From positions 1,708,501-1,772,500 of the forward strand of contig JASPKZ010008350.1 of NCBI GenBank assembly GCA_030220185.1: DNA of 64,000 nucleotides, in the 5' to 3' direction. Below are positions 1-10,167 of this stretch, piece after piece. The translations under genes and the position numbers were made by a program. Under the pieces are notes generated by a model. That model did not search any database and was not told the DNA's origin. It saw only the letters and a program-made list of their open reading frames with translations. This DNA comes from Diploptera punctata. Its lineage: Eukaryota > Arthropoda > Insecta > Blattodea > Blaberidae. Within the stretch, counting starts at the first letter, position 1. Every line of letters starts with the position of its first letter.

Positions 1-379
1 ACATTTTGGGCAAATTTATTAAAATCAAATAACGGCACATATTTTTTATGTATTATTTAGGTAAATCATTTAAGTAGCAAATACATATGTAATACCGTGA
101 GAACCTAAGCACTAGCTCATTCTTTTCCATAATTGTCTACTACATTTCCAGATGCAGCCCGTTTAAACTTTAGTTTTTCATCGCGACTTTGTATTTTACA
201 GTAGTTTTCTTCTAATTGGATTTTTAATAATTTCACAGGAAAGGGTCTTCTTCACTAATTCATTTCGTTTAGTTATATCTTCACTATTTCTTCAATTCCT
301 GTTTTTGGCGTTTTTTCAACCGATTTTATAAGATTTTTAAACTGTTTTTAGCTCTCTTATTTTTTGACTCTGAGTATTT

Positions 380-862
380 AGTTTAATCTTGAGTTTTTTT
401 TGATTACAACTTCCATCTTTTGAGTTTTTTTATTTTTATGCTTTCTCTGTCTTTAGCTTCTTTTCTTTCCTTCTTTCGCTCTTGTGGTTTTCGCTAATCA
501 TAGGTCTATTTTCTGCAAGAACTATTTGTATTGCTCGTATTTCATCGTTAGTAGTTGATGGTGTATTCTGGGGTATAAAATTATGAGTCGTTCGGTTCAA
601 CAGTTTTTTTTTTTCCCCCTGTACTTTGATGAATATTTTTTTCCATTTTTTCCTAATTATTCTTTGCTCCCGAGATGTCATTTCCTTAACTCTTTTTCTT
701 TGTCCTTCCTCCTTTTTTTCAAGTACTGTATCCTTTGTTTTTCTCTGTATTCCACCAATTTAACTGGATCAATTTTTATTTTGACTAAGCAAGCCTTCTC
801 CGCTTCTCTATTCTTTTTAATACTTCTTCCCTTGACAAATTAAGTTTTTTTAGGTGCCATGC
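380..862 (-). pseudogene. degenerate basic ORF, probably transposon-associated
   Basis: The longest open part is 436-681 (81 codons from ATG). It reads MTSREQRIIRKKW near its start and NTPSTTNDE later, and is strongly Lys/Arg-rich. Upstream on the same strand (682-862) and downstream (to about 380) the translation stays Lys/Glu/Arg-rich but is broken by stops and frame changes. I associate a basic block followed by a 'TPPSTP'-type motif with repeat-borne insect ORFs of unknown function. No catalytic motif is visible. It could also be a low-complexity A-rich stretch that mimics coding. Confidence 0.35.
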
Positions 863-865
863 TGT

Positions 866-1883
866 TTTAGACTGAAACAAATAAAATAAATGCTTACACA
901 CGGTAATAGTTGAGATAAAACAGAAAAAAAAAATGTCAGTACCCTGGAAACACGTCAGTCCTCTGGCGCAATATTAAACAACGGTCTGACGCCAAAGAGT
1001 ACTGATGAAAAGGACATAAATTTGAGGTTAAACACGGAACTAATATTTCTTTTGGTATTTTCGAATATTAGTCCACTATATTTTAACAAATTACAACAAA
1101 CTGTGTATGAATCAAAATGAAATACAGGTATAAAATAGAAATAACAACTTACCACAGTACTGAAATTTTGACTGGACCCAGCACATCTGTTCACAATAAC
1201 AGCAAGTCTTGCACGGTCATCGTAATGGCGGCCGCCAAATGGCGCGGTCTGCAGCTAACTTCACTACCAACATTTAAAATCTAACACGGTTTTGATCTTG
1301 GGTCTGCAATATTTAACGGGAATTTCAAATTTTAAAAACGCATAGCGGACTGCGAATAAAACTAAACACAAAGTTTTCCTTTTTTTTTAATTACAGCGAC
1401 AATATTACTTGATGAAATTTGTGACATAGATTATTAATTATATTACAGATTATACCCAACTAATACATTTTCTTATATAAATGGTAATATTTAATAAACG
1501 GCTACTTGAATGCTTGTTTTCAGGTTTGTGACATGCCAAAGTACTGATGGTATGAGGATTTCTTGTGTTTTCTTACCAACTTGTTTTAAACATAAATAGC
1601 TCAAATTTGGCGAACAAATAAAGTACTATTAACTATATTAAATTAATGTGAAATAATAAAAAAAATGTAATAAAATGCCATAGCTATTCATTAATGACAT
1701 CCAGTTACCCATATTTTGTAGATTCACCCATATAGCCTATATGTGTGTGTTATATAATCACTCCTTGATAATGGTATGTGGGATCATGTTGAAAGGTCGG
1801 AATCATTGGCCGGAAGCTAACCATGAATCCATGACTCGGAAAACCCAAGAAAACTTTCTTAATGATATATGCATGTATATATA
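866..1883. other. unassigned AT-rich DNA
   Basis: No coding or repeat signature is recognised. The only compositional exception is a short CpG-containing patch at about 1225-1255, with GGCGGCCGCC next to AAATGGCGCGG. It could be a promoter-like or YY1-type patch, but no exon is visible beside it. Confidence 0.4.
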
Positions 1884-1884
1884 T

Positions 1885-2222
1885 CCATCCATAGTAATTC
1901 TGTCCGAGGGCAAATCTTTCACTGCAATCATAGCATTTTCATGCTATGCTTTGCAGCTTTCTAAGGAATTGTAGATGTGGTAGCTTCCCGTTGATTTCCA
2001 CGCCGGTGAAGGACGATGCTAATGATGAGATGATAATGATACGGATGATGATGGCCATATGATTTCAGATACCATTTGGGCCTTAAATTTTTCCTGACAT
2101 TTGTCTTATAGGTGAGGAAAAACCCCGAGAAAAACCTCACCAAGAAAAACTGCCCCGACCAGGGATCGAACCCAGGTCCGCTGCGTGACAAGGCAGCACG
2201 CTACATCGAGACCACAGCGGTG

Positions 2223-2225
<3 letters not shown>
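1885..2225 (-). mobile_element. tRNA-derived SINE, family 1 (near full length)
   Basis: In sense (minus) orientation it starts with the tRNA-like head TCCACCGCTGTGGTCTCG, has an A-box-like stretch, a B box close to GGGTTCGATCCC, a body with CTCACCTATAAGACAAATGTC, and ends at CTATGGATGG. The ends were set by comparison with the copy at 8075-8417, which has target-site duplications. (TA)n flanks both sides. Open reading frames across it are by-products of the SINE and are not genes. Confidence 0.85.

Positions 2226-2226
<1 letters not shown>

Positions 2227-2252
<26 letters not shown>
2227..2252. repeat. (TA)n microsatellite
   Basis: Alternating TA abuts the tRNA-head end of the SINE. A shorter TATATATA lies at its other end (1876-1884). 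Confidence 0.95.
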
Positions 2253-2256
<4 letters not shown>

Positions 2257-2635
2257 AAGTTTTAACGACAATTATGTATGGGCTGGAATCCATGGGGTGC
2301 CGAATATGGATGGCTTCATTTGGAAGGTAAGTTAAGTCGTAGGTTTGTGTCGTAAATTAATGACAGCTAAAAGCCTTTAAATCATAAAATAAGAAGCCTT
2401 TAAGCAACATTTGTCGACACTTTCAGGCTCATATTTGAATAGCAGTGCTATAAAATTTAATTTCAATTCCTTCAATACGACTCTTTTACTTAATTGATGG
2501 CATTAATAGACCAGCAGTTACAGGAACTCAGATGTTAAAGGACGTGTTAAATTATATCCTGTATCGTTCATCTAAAACACGACAGCTCATGTAACAGTAA
2601 AATCAATTATGTATTTGAAAGAAATTTTCTAAAAC

Positions 2636-3357
2636 TAAATATATGGTCACATGTAGAAATACATTATATAATGGAAATGGACAGCTAATGACAAATGAGG
2701 GAAGTTTTGAGGAAGTGACTGAATTCAAATATCTAGGAACGATAATCACAAATAGGAATGAGATGCACAAAGAAATTAAACATAGGCTCAATTCTGGAAA
2801 TGCGTGCTATTATGCGTTACAGAGACTCTTGATGTCCCAACTCCTTTCAAAAAACGTTAAACTGAAAATATATAAAACTATTATTCTACCAGTTATATTA
2901 TATGGGTGCGAAACATGGACTCTTACTTTAAGAGAGGAAAGGAGATTACAAGTATTTGAGAATAAAGTTCTTAGGAAAATGTTTGGACCAAAGAGAGATG
3001 AATAGACAGGTGAATGGAGAAGACTAATTAACAGTGAACTGCATGGTCTTTATAGGAAGCCAGATATAATAAGAACAGTTAAGTCTCGTAGACTGTGATG
3101 GAAAGGACATGTGGCACGAATGGGGAATGAAAGGCGTGCATGGAAGCTTCTTGTAGGAAAACCAGAGGAAAAACGCCCAGTTGATAGACCAAAGAATGAG
3201 GTGGGAGAATAACATTAACTATGATTATGAGGGAAGTCGAATTATACAAAGGAAATGATTGGAAAACATTAGCTCAGGATAGTGATGAATGGAAAGCTTA
3301 TGTCCGCGCGGCCATGAACCTACGGGTTCGATAGTGCCAGTGAGTTAGTTAGTTAGT
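2636..3357 (+). mobile_element. non-LTR retrotransposon family A, 5'-truncated RT C-terminal region
   Basis: The open part 2643-3005 encodes the region just after the RT catalytic domain: EFKYLGTIITN, then LKIYKTIILPVILYGCETWT, then RRLQVFENKVLRKMFGPKRD. An in-frame TAG at 3003 and several indels break the rest, although the DNA match continues to the family 3' end. That end is GAACCTACGGGTTCGATAG, then GCCAGTGAG and a (GTTA)n tail at about 3340-3357. No catalytic YADD is present, so this is a dead 5'-truncated insertion. Confidence 0.85.
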
Positions 3358-3584
3358 AAGAAATATGTTAGTATGTGGCACATTTCTCATTTTACTCTAA
3401 TCTAGCAGAATGAAACATTAATTTGCGTTACCATTGATTGCTAATATTAACTATGGTACCTTAGCGATAAAAGTGCTATAAAGGTTTTTGTAATGACATA
3501 TGTGAAGCATTCGAGAATCTAGCTTTAGAAGGACTTGGGCTGTTTGGAGTCGAAAGGGCAATAAAATGGTATAAGATTTACGTC

Positions 3585-3968
3585 TTGAGAAAGGAGAGAG
3601 GTGAAATGTGTAGCAAGCTATTCACCAGAGAACATTCTTCACAATGTCTGTCTGATCGTCTACTTCTTTTTGAAATATGTCTTCTTGCACCAACAACCTC
3701 TCTCAATATAACTCAGCAAGCAATTCTATTGAAAAAATTATCAATTCAATACTTTCAGAAGATTTATCATGCATTTACTTTAAATAAGCCAATACGTGGC
3801 AGATATTTATATAATTCTCTTTTAGAGGACAATTATTTAGGTTTATCCCTATTTTTAATTGAGAAAAATGCATGTTCTGTAAAAATGTGGAGAAAGATAT
3901 ACCTAATTAAAACATTAATAGCAATAATAATTTCTAAATTAGAGATTTTCCATAATGTAAAGAATTAA
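3585..3968 (+). other. 127-codon ORF of unknown nature
   Basis: This is an uninterrupted reading frame from ATG with a varied composition, including a motif near CSKLFTREHSSQC and a hydrophobic C-terminal part. I do not recognise a family, and no splice signals or repeat homology are evident. In such AT-rich DNA an ORF of this length can occur by chance, or it may be an eroded transposon piece. Confidence 0.2.
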
Positions 3969-4009
3969 TTATCTTCAACTAAACAATTTGTTAGACGTGC
4001 GCACAAATG

Positions 4010-4029
4010 CACACACACACACACACACA
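4010..4029. repeat. (CA)n microsatellite
   Basis: About ten CA dinucleotides in a row. Confidence 0.95.
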
Positions 4030-4184
4030 TTACTAGTAGATTCTTGGTTGATTAATATGTATATAAATACCTATCTAACATAGATATAGAAGATGTTGGA
4101 CAATTTGTATCAAATTATTTTTCAAATATTTCTATATTGCGTAGTCTTCTAATAGACCAAAATTTTGCATAGAACATTCAACAT

Positions 4185-4250
<66 letters not shown>

Positions 4251-4251
<1 letters not shown>

Positions 4252-4493
4252 CGCGATGGGCAGGAAATGTGGTACGAATGGGGAATGAAAGTCGTGCATA
4301 GAAGCTTCTTGTAGGAAAATCAGAGGGAAAACGCCCAGTTGGTAGACCAAGAATGAGGTGAGAGAATAACATCAACTATGATTTGAGGGAAATAGATTAT
4401 ACAGGGAATGATTGGAAAACATTAGCTCAGGATAGGGATGTATGAAGAGCTTATATCCTAAGGGGTTGATAGTGCTAGTGAGTTAGTTAGTTA
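4251..4493 (+). mobile_element. family A retrotransposon 3' fragment between AAT arrays
   Basis: It matches the RT C-terminal tail of family A (GCGATGGGCAGGAAATGT through GGTAGACCAAGAATGAG) and ends at a decayed GGGTTGATAGTGCTAGTGAG plus GTTA tail. The tail merges directly into (AAT)n, and another (AAT)n array abuts its 5' side, so it probably inserted into or seeded the microsatellite. Confidence 0.8.
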
Positions 4494-4519
4494 ATAATAA
4501 TAATAATAATAATAATAAC

Positions 4520-4571
<52 letters not shown>

Positions 4572-4731
4572 GATCATCGGTTGATTAATGTCTTTGACAT
4601 CGTCCGATTCCCAGTAGCCAATTTTGTCGGTCCATCCAAACTCCTGGTTGTAGATGTTTCTCCTTCATGTATAAATATATTCCTTGATCCCAGGAGGTTT
4701 CAGGTCTTCCTCTGCCTCGTCTTCCCTCATA
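4572..4731 (-). mobile_element. RT C-terminal tail, family D
   Basis: The minus-strand translation reads GRRGRGRPETSWDQGIY, then LQPGVWMDRQNWLLGIGRC, the typical W-P-G-R-R-x-G-R-P tail of non-LTR retrotransposon ORF2. The same tail recurs on the + strand at 63478-63712. Confidence 0.7.
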
Positions 4732-4740
4732 ATAGTAGTA

Positions 4741-4782
<42 letters not shown>

Positions 4783-4943
4783 GTAATAATAATAATAATA
4801 ATAATAATAGTAACAATAATAAATAATGCATTTATTTTCGCTTGTGAAATTCAGTTTATCAAGACATCCCTTTCTCACATCTGAGTAAATTAAATAAATT
4901 AGTTAAATTAAAATAATTAATAGCATTTCGTATGACATGGGCC

Positions 4944-5168
4944 ACGACGTAGTTTAGTTGGTAAGGCAATATGCGAACAAAGCAGAAGGTAAAGGATTCG
5001 AGACCCGATGGGGTCAGTTTTTTAAACTGGTCTAAATCCTCTGGGGTAGACTCGGCATATAACGGAGGAAATGAGTACCAGACGTATCTTCTGGGGTTAA
5101 AACCGGGCGTCTAACGCAGGGCTGACAATCCAGATGATATCTCGTTTCAATTTTCTTGAAAGACGGGA
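4944..5168 (+). mobile_element. tRNA-derived SINE, family 2 (partial)
   Basis: The tRNA-like head has an A box near TAGTTTAGTTGGTAAGGC and a B box near GATTCGAGACCC. The body matches the better copy at 11051-11372 (AAATGAGTACCAGACG, GCAGGGCTGACAATCC). The 3' part is eroded. Confidence 0.75.
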
Positions 5169-5387
5169 GTCACTAGACGTACTTTATCTTTTTTTTAGTA
5201 GCCTATAGTGCACAGATTTAACAATGAAAAATAATAGCAATAATGAAAGAATAAAATAATTATGTACTACCGTTTCACCACAGAGGCGGTCACATAGAGC
5301 CCTAACCCGTTCCATGACTGTAAATTGACAAGCTATACACCCAACAGCAACAGCACGATATTTCTTTGACAATAATATAATAAACGT

Positions 5388-5700
5388 AGACGGACGCGGT
5401 GATCTATTGGTTACGTTTCTTGCATCGAGTTCCGTTCAAACTCGGCAGGGACCGATGGATTTTTAGGATGGAAAAATCGAAGAGACAAAGTCATCTGGGA
5501 GGGGCTTTAAGTTGTGAGTCCCAAGAATCAAAATTTTCAGGCTCGTAAAAAAACCGCAAGCCTGAATAAAAAGTCCTCTCTGCAATATTTAATTGACCTT
5601 CATCCATCCAAATAATACCTTAGTTGACTGTCATTCAATTGAGGGAATGTGCTAGCCATATGTCACTCGTTGACATCTGTAAGTAAATAAGTGTAATTAA
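5388..5700 (+). mobile_element. tRNA-derived SINE, family 3
   Basis: The head GCGGTGATCTATTGGTTACG and a decayed B box (GTTCAAACTCGG) are followed by the family body 'GGGGCTTTAAG', 'GAGTCCCAAGAATC' and GCCTGAATAAAAAG. Compare 15333-15632 and 32402-32606. Confidence 0.75.
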
Positions 5701-5705
5701 ATTAC

Positions 5706-6136
5706 CGTGATTGAAAGGAGATTACAAGTATTTGAGAATAAAGTTCTTAGAAACATTTTTGGACCAAAGAGAGATGAACAGACAGGTGACTGGAGAAGAC
5801 TACATAACAATGAACTACTTGGTCTTTATAGGAAGCCAGATATAATAACAACAGTTAAGTCTCGTAGACTGGGATGGGCAGGACATGTTGCGCGTATGGG
5901 GAATGAAAGACGTGCATGGAAGCTTCTTGTAGGAAAGCCAGAGGGAAAACGCCCAGTTGGTAGACCAAGAATGAGGTGGGAGATCAACATTAACTATGAT
6001 TTCAGGGAAGTAGATTATACAGGGAATGATTGGAAAGCATTAGCTCTGGATAGGGATGTATGGAGAGCTTATGTCCGCGCGGCCATGAACCTACGGGTTA
6101 GATAGTGCCAGTGAGTAAGTAAGTAAGTAAGTAAGT
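5706..6136 (+). mobile_element. family A retrotransposon, 3' end with open RT tail
   Basis: The frame 5707-6105 (132 codons) is open to the end of ORF2: RRLQVFENKVLRNIFGPKRD, then RLGWAGHVARMG, then GKRPVGRPRMRWE, ending RAAMNLRVR. It has the characteristic 3' end and a (GTAA)n tail to 6136. The 5' end is truncated well downstream of the catalytic domain. This is one of the least damaged family A tails here and is a useful reference for the 3' end. Confidence 0.85.
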
Positions 6137-7507
6137 GATTAAAAACTCCCTTTAGCGAGTACCTTTTTCCGCACGCGGGACGTATGGGGTATATACATAA
6201 GATAATTTCGTGTGATAAATTCGTATATCTGTGCAAGTTTCTAGTATTGATTTATATAATACTTTAAAAATTATATAGGTATAAAGTCAATAGTGAATCT
6301 AAAAAAAAAAATCATATCTTCATAAGAAATAAAACTACTGAGACACATTTTCAATCAAAATTTATTCTGCATTTTTATAAGATGTAAGCTAATACTGTTC
6401 ATTCGAATTCAAAATATTATTAAGAAGATCCCTTCACTAAATATTTAAAAGTGAAATAAAATCATTAAGTTAATATCATAAAACTGTTGTACATTAGATG
6501 TAAACATTTAAAAATGCTAGATCAGGGGTGGGGGTTACATGGCATTAGAGCGATGATTTGCTCACACAAACATTGCCTCACTGACTACAGAGAAGAGAAA
6601 AGACAAACTAGTTCTTTCAAAATGTATATTCTGTAATATAAATGCATTCGTAACGTAAAATACAGGAGATACAGCACTTTTACTTACCCAATATATTTTC
6701 AAAGTCCTATAGAACAGCAGCGCGCATGCGCCAGTGTTAATGGAGTCAGCGATAACCCACCATTGAACCACATATCGATTATAATCATCGCCTAGTGGGT
6801 TATCGGTTCTCGCCACATATCGATTATTATCGTTATCGTACTACAGTTTATACAGCTTACGCTAGATGGCAGTACATCGCTGTGAAATTTGAATGACCAA
6901 TATTTGCAATAAATCTCCAAATCTATGTTAAAGAAATGTATTAATGATATTATAATTACCAAACGTTTATAAAAAAATGGGTGTACACTTACTTATCACT
7001 TCCTAACGCCGTTCCAACCATCGATGACCCAAACCAGCGATAGAAAAATCATAGACTAAGTAATATACTCTGTGAAGAAAATAGCAGTCAGCATCACAAT
7101 ATTGTCTAATGGTGTTGTAATGTTGTGATTTGCGTATTTAAATAAATACTTAAAAATTGTCAAATAATGTTATAAAAAGCCTAAAACGAATTTGTTCATG
7201 ATGATGATGATATAAAAAATGTTTGAAAACGTTTAAAGTATTAAAAGAGTTAGTAAATAAATATGAAGAGCTATAGTTTACAACAATAAATTTAAAAATC
7301 AAGGGTAAGTAGAACTACTGTTCAGCTAAAATACATTGTACCCCACTGATCAGACTTTATGCATGCAACAAAAGATCGAATACTGTACACAAAGAGAAGA
7401 ACGCTCGCACTGAGTAGACGCCCGAGCCTCCGCTGGATTAAAAACTCTCTTCAAACTTAGATCTAAGTCATTAAAAATTCCAACAAAACAATTTTTAACG
7501 AAAGAGT
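6137..7507. other. unassigned AT-rich DNA
   Basis: No gene or known repeat is recognised. A pair of direct repeats, CCACATATCGATTAT, starts at about 6768 and 6811 and flanks a CGCCTAGTGGGTTATCGG stretch. TATCGAT resembles the core of the insect DRE, but no transcription unit is evident next to it. Confidence 0.4.
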
Positions 7508-7695
7508 TGGCCCGAGTGATAGCATTTGAAACTCGTTTCCGGGAGATCTTGGGTTCAAATCTCGGTGTCGACCAACATGTCTAGATTTTTACCTAACATT
7601 ATTCAGTCATTACAGCAGATGTTGGGTTAGAATTTCATTACAATGGCCCATTTTATCACAGACTCAATTTCATAGTGTCATGAAAAAATATAATC
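7508..7695 (+). mobile_element. tRNA-derived SINE, family 5
   Basis: A box near TTGGCCCGAGTGATAGC and B box GGGTTCAAATCTC are correctly spaced, followed by a unique body with GATGTTGGGTTAGAATTTC. A related minus-strand copy lies at 13996-14148. Confidence 0.7.
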
Positions 7696-7857
7696 AAATA
7701 AATATACGCGATTATGGCATTAGATGTTAACGCGTCTATAAAAAATCACTATAAAAAATAACGATTTTAAAATTTGAAACAATAATTACTGTAATATATA
7801 GAAATGAGATTTCTCAGATCCGTTGCAGGTGTATCTTTAAAAGATCAAAAGAGAAGT

Positions 7858-7972
7858 CATTTATTTTAATACAAATTCGTTTACCTTCTTTAGATGATAC
7901 TAAGTATTCGTCTGAAGAAGGTACAAAGTACTGAAACAGTTGTAACAAATTTGTATTAAAATAAATATGAAA
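7858..7972. mobile_element. short foldback element with hammerhead-like core
   Basis: The arms ATTTATTTTAATACAAATT and AATTTGTATTAAAATAAAT (the left arm carries one extra C) enclose about 65 nt that contain the motif at 7909-7949. It is comparable in design to the Penelope-related foldbacks at 21888 and 26797, though the sequence differs. Confidence 0.55.
7909..7949 (+). ncRNA. possible minimal hammerhead ribozyme
   Basis: The core CTGAAGA (7912-7918) and GAAA (7933-7936) are separated by a short GTAC/GTAC stem. Stem III can form as ACA-GU-TGT, giving a GUA triplet, and stem I pairs CGT with ACA weakly (2 of 3). This fits the type I layout, but stem I is poor. Confidence 0.35.
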
Positions 7973-8019
7973 ATCGTACAAACCTTTAACAGTTTTATTT
8001 TATTTAATAACTAAAAATA

Positions 8020-8560
8020 AATGTAAATGGTTTGAACATGTACAAAGAATGCCAAATAATCGCTTATCAAAACACATCCATCCATCCATAGTAGTTCTGC
8101 CTGAGGGCAGGTCTTTCACTGCAATCATAGCATTTTCATGCTATGCTTGCAGCTTTACTAGAGAATTGTAGTTGTGGTAGCTTCCCGTTGCTTTCCACAC
8201 CGATGAAGGATGATGATGATAATGATAAGGAGGATGATGATGATGACCATATGATTTCGGGGACCGTTTGGGCCTTAAAGTTTTCCTGATATTTATCTTA
8301 CAGGCGAGGAAAAACCCCGATAAAATCCTCACCCAGAAAAACTGCCCCGACCGAGGATCGAACCCGGGCCCGCTGCGTGACAAGGCAGCACGCTATCTCG
8401 AGACCACAGCGGTGGACATCAAAACAGATACTTATTTAAAATCTCAAGGCCAAAGAAATGTAGGAAGACCGAAACGACGTTGGAAGGACAGCCTGTAGCA
8501 TATTGTGCAGGCGGAACGGGTCAATAGGTCATAGCTTGAAGAAGATGGTAATGATGATAT
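8020..8560 (+). mobile_element. family B retrotransposon 3' fragment, split by a SINE
   Basis: Left part: KWFEHVQRMPNNRLSK (about 8025-8073). Right part: GQRNVGRPKRRWKDS (about 8450-8496), then CGGAACGGGTCAATAGG and a GAAGAAGATGGTAATGATGAT tail. Together they are the C-terminal tail of ORF2 of family B, interrupted by the SINE at 8075-8417. One frameshift remains after the SINE is removed. Confidence 0.75.
8075..8417 (-). mobile_element. tRNA-derived SINE, family 1, complete with 9-bp target-site duplication
   Basis: The insertion is flanked by the direct repeat ATCAAAACA at 8066-8074 and 8418-8426, which fixes the element at 343 bp. In sense it runs from GTCCACCGCTGTGGTCTCG (tRNA-like head, B box GGGTTCGATCC) to a (GGAT)n tail. 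It is a good reference copy for this family. Confidence 0.9.
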
Positions 8561-8630
8561 ATAGTTCCATATAATTTTAATACAACTCCATCACATTTTA
8601 ACCTGTATGATACATTATCAATAAAGCCAA

Positions 8631-8820
8631 CTCACAAAACCAAAATATTAAAACAGTCAACGCGTTTCGATAATCAGGCCATCATTATCATATCAAAATT
8701 GTAATTGATATTGTGTTTATAAATTTTAGTCTATTTTTTATTCAATCAATAAGTAATCTTGACAACGATAGCCTTGCTTTCGAAACACGTTGAGTATTTT
8801 AATATTTTTGTTTGGTGATT
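8631..8820. mobile_element. foldback element with about 58-bp inverted arms
   Basis: The left arm (CCAAAATATTAAAACAGTCA, then ACGCGTTTCGA) and the reversed right arm (CAAAAATATTAAAATACTCA, then ACGTGTTTCGA) are roughly 80% alike. The sense of each arm contains CGAAAC next to CGTT, as in the Penelope-type hammerheads, but the CTGANGA part is mutated, so any ribozyme is dead. Confidence 0.6.
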
Positions 8821-8970
8821 AGGGTTTTATTCATAATAATCAACACTTTTGAAATTCATATAATTTAGTTGAGGACGACTGACTTACCAGGTAAATATTA
8901 TAAAATTAACATCATAATAATGTGTAATGCATCTTTATTATTACCAAGCAGTTCCTATTATTAACATATA

Positions 8971-9069
8971 CTCTTACTTACTCACTGGCACTATCGAACC
9001 CGTAGGTTCATGGCCGCACGGACATAAGCTCTCCATACATCCCTATCCTGAGCTAATGCTTTCCAAAGG
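8971..9069 (-). mobile_element. family A retrotransposon, 99-bp 3' fragment with 13-bp target-site duplication
   Basis: Only the last 99 bp of the element are present, with its 3' end at the low coordinate ((AGTA)n tail). Both sides carry the identical 13-mer TTATTAACATATA (8958-8970 and 9070-9082), direct evidence for target-primed insertion with strong 5' truncation. Confidence 0.9.
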
Positions 9070-9082
9070 TTATTAACATATA

Positions 9083-9618
9083 ACCTTTATTATTATTAAT
9101 ATATTGTGTACATTTTATTTTCTATCATAAACATTTAATTAAACAATGCTCGTTCCTGAGGGCTTGAAAATTATATTATCTTATTATATATCTGGGCATC
9201 TGTGTGCGAATCTGAGTAAAGTGTTTATACTGTATTACATAAATCAGGTTATATTTTAAAGGTCAAAGTTTTATTCTTTTTTATTGCCTTGTATGAAGAA
9301 AACACGTAAACTTGCAGAATAAAATCTATATTTCACATGTAAAAGCAAAAGTTCACATTGCGTTTTTTACGGTCGATTAAGCTTCTTCTCTACCCTGGGT
9401 CATAACTAGCTCCTCTCTTCCTCCATATTCTCAAGAGTTCGTGTGTTCCTTCTTATAATGAAAAATAGGTCCGGTCAGGACTTTCAAACTCTGTATTTTC
9501 TGATTTAAACTAAATTGTTTCATCCTATAGATTGAATTATTTTATAGGCACTTTCACAACAGACGATAAATCTTATGAATTTGCATGTATCTAATAACTG
9601 TAATTATTTGTATACTTG
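9083..9618. other. unassigned DNA
   Basis: No gene or repeat is recognised in this stretch. Confidence 0.4.
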
Positions 9619-9638
9619 ACTTATATATATATATATAT

Positions 9639-9726
9639 AACCGGACACTCTGCGGCTGGCAGAGTGAAATGCGGACGAGGAGAGAGCGCTGCCTGACGGG
9701 TGAAACCCCGTGAGGCGTGTCCGGTT
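9639..9726. repeat. GC-rich structured hairpin unit inside a (TA)n tract
   Basis: A perfect 10-bp inverted repeat (AACCGGACAC / GTGTCCGGTT) closes a unit that contains a CTCTGC/GCAGAG hairpin and a second hairpin GCCTGACGGG / CCCGTGAGGC. This would give a compact three-way junction in RNA. (TA)n lies immediately upstream (to 9638) and again from 9744. Confidence 0.6.
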
Positions 9727-9740
9727 TTATATTGGAAGCC

Positions 9741-9743
<3 letters not shown>

Positions 9744-9786
<43 letters not shown>
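9744..9786. repeat. (TA)n microsatellite
   Basis: About 21 TA units adjoin a family 1 SINE. Confidence 0.95.
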
Positions 9787-9788
<2 letters not shown>

Positions 9789-9789
9789 T

Positions 9790-10106
9790 AACCATAGTAA
9801 TTCTGCCCGAGGGCAGGTCTTTCACTGCAATCATAGCATTTTCATGCTATGCTGTGCAGCTTTACTAGGGAATTATAGGTGTGCTAGTTTCCCGTTGCTT
9901 TCCACACCGGTGAAGGATGATATTGATAAGGATGGTGATGATGATGATGGCCGGATGATTTTCGGGGACCGTTGGGCCCTAAGCTTCCTGACATTTGTCT
10001 TACAGGTGAGGAAAAACCTCACCCAGAAGCCTGTCCCGACCGGGTATTGAACCCGGGTCCACTGCGTGACAAGGCAGCACGCTACCTCGAAACCACATTG
10101 GTGAAC
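9790..10106 (-). mobile_element. tRNA-derived SINE, family 1
   Basis: A full-length but diverged copy. The B box reads GGGTTCAATACCC in sense, and the head is partly decayed (CCAATGTGGTTTCGAGG). (TA)n lies on both sides (9744-9786 and 10111-10129). Confidence 0.85.
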
Positions 10107-10167
10107 CTATATATATATATATATATATAAATGTGTTGAATCCATTTATATAAAGTTATTTCAGTCA

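Larger units (their letters stand above)
4187..4823. repeat. (AAT)n microsatellite cluster
   Basis: Three arrays of the AAT/TTA trinucleotide lie at 4187-4250, 4492-4571 and 4737-4823. Two RT tail fragments lie between them. Long poly-Asn, poly-Ile or poly-Tyr frames across the arrays are artefacts of the repeat. Confidence 0.95.

Noticed and set aside
583..843. Phe-rich + strand frame of 86 codons
   Set aside because: It is the complement of an A-rich, Lys-rich frame. The Phe/Leu content simply reflects poly-T tracts.
4132..4375. Leu-rich or Ile-rich minus-strand frames
   Set aside because: They are the antisense of the (AAT)n array plus a family A fragment, not a membrane protein.
4581..4884. 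Long poly-Asn, poly-Ile or poly-Tyr reading frames
   Set aside because: They are translations of the (AAT)n arrays and change residue with frame. There is no coding signal outside the repeat.
8268..8498. ORFs with 'KNPDKNLTQKNCPDRGSNPGPLRDKAARY' style sequence at many places
   Set aside because: They coincide with copies of the family 1 SINE (also 21201, 51728, 57553). The tRNA-derived repeat happens to be open in that frame.
8631..8820. Active hammerhead in this foldback
   Set aside because: GAAAC and a self-complementary stem III are visible, but the CTGANGA segment is changed at invariant positions in both arms.
9639..9726. Hammerhead ribozyme in the GC-rich hairpin
   Set aside because: GAAAC is present, but no CTGANGA lies in the right place and the closing stem does not fit the hammerhead order, so only a generic structured unit is claimed.
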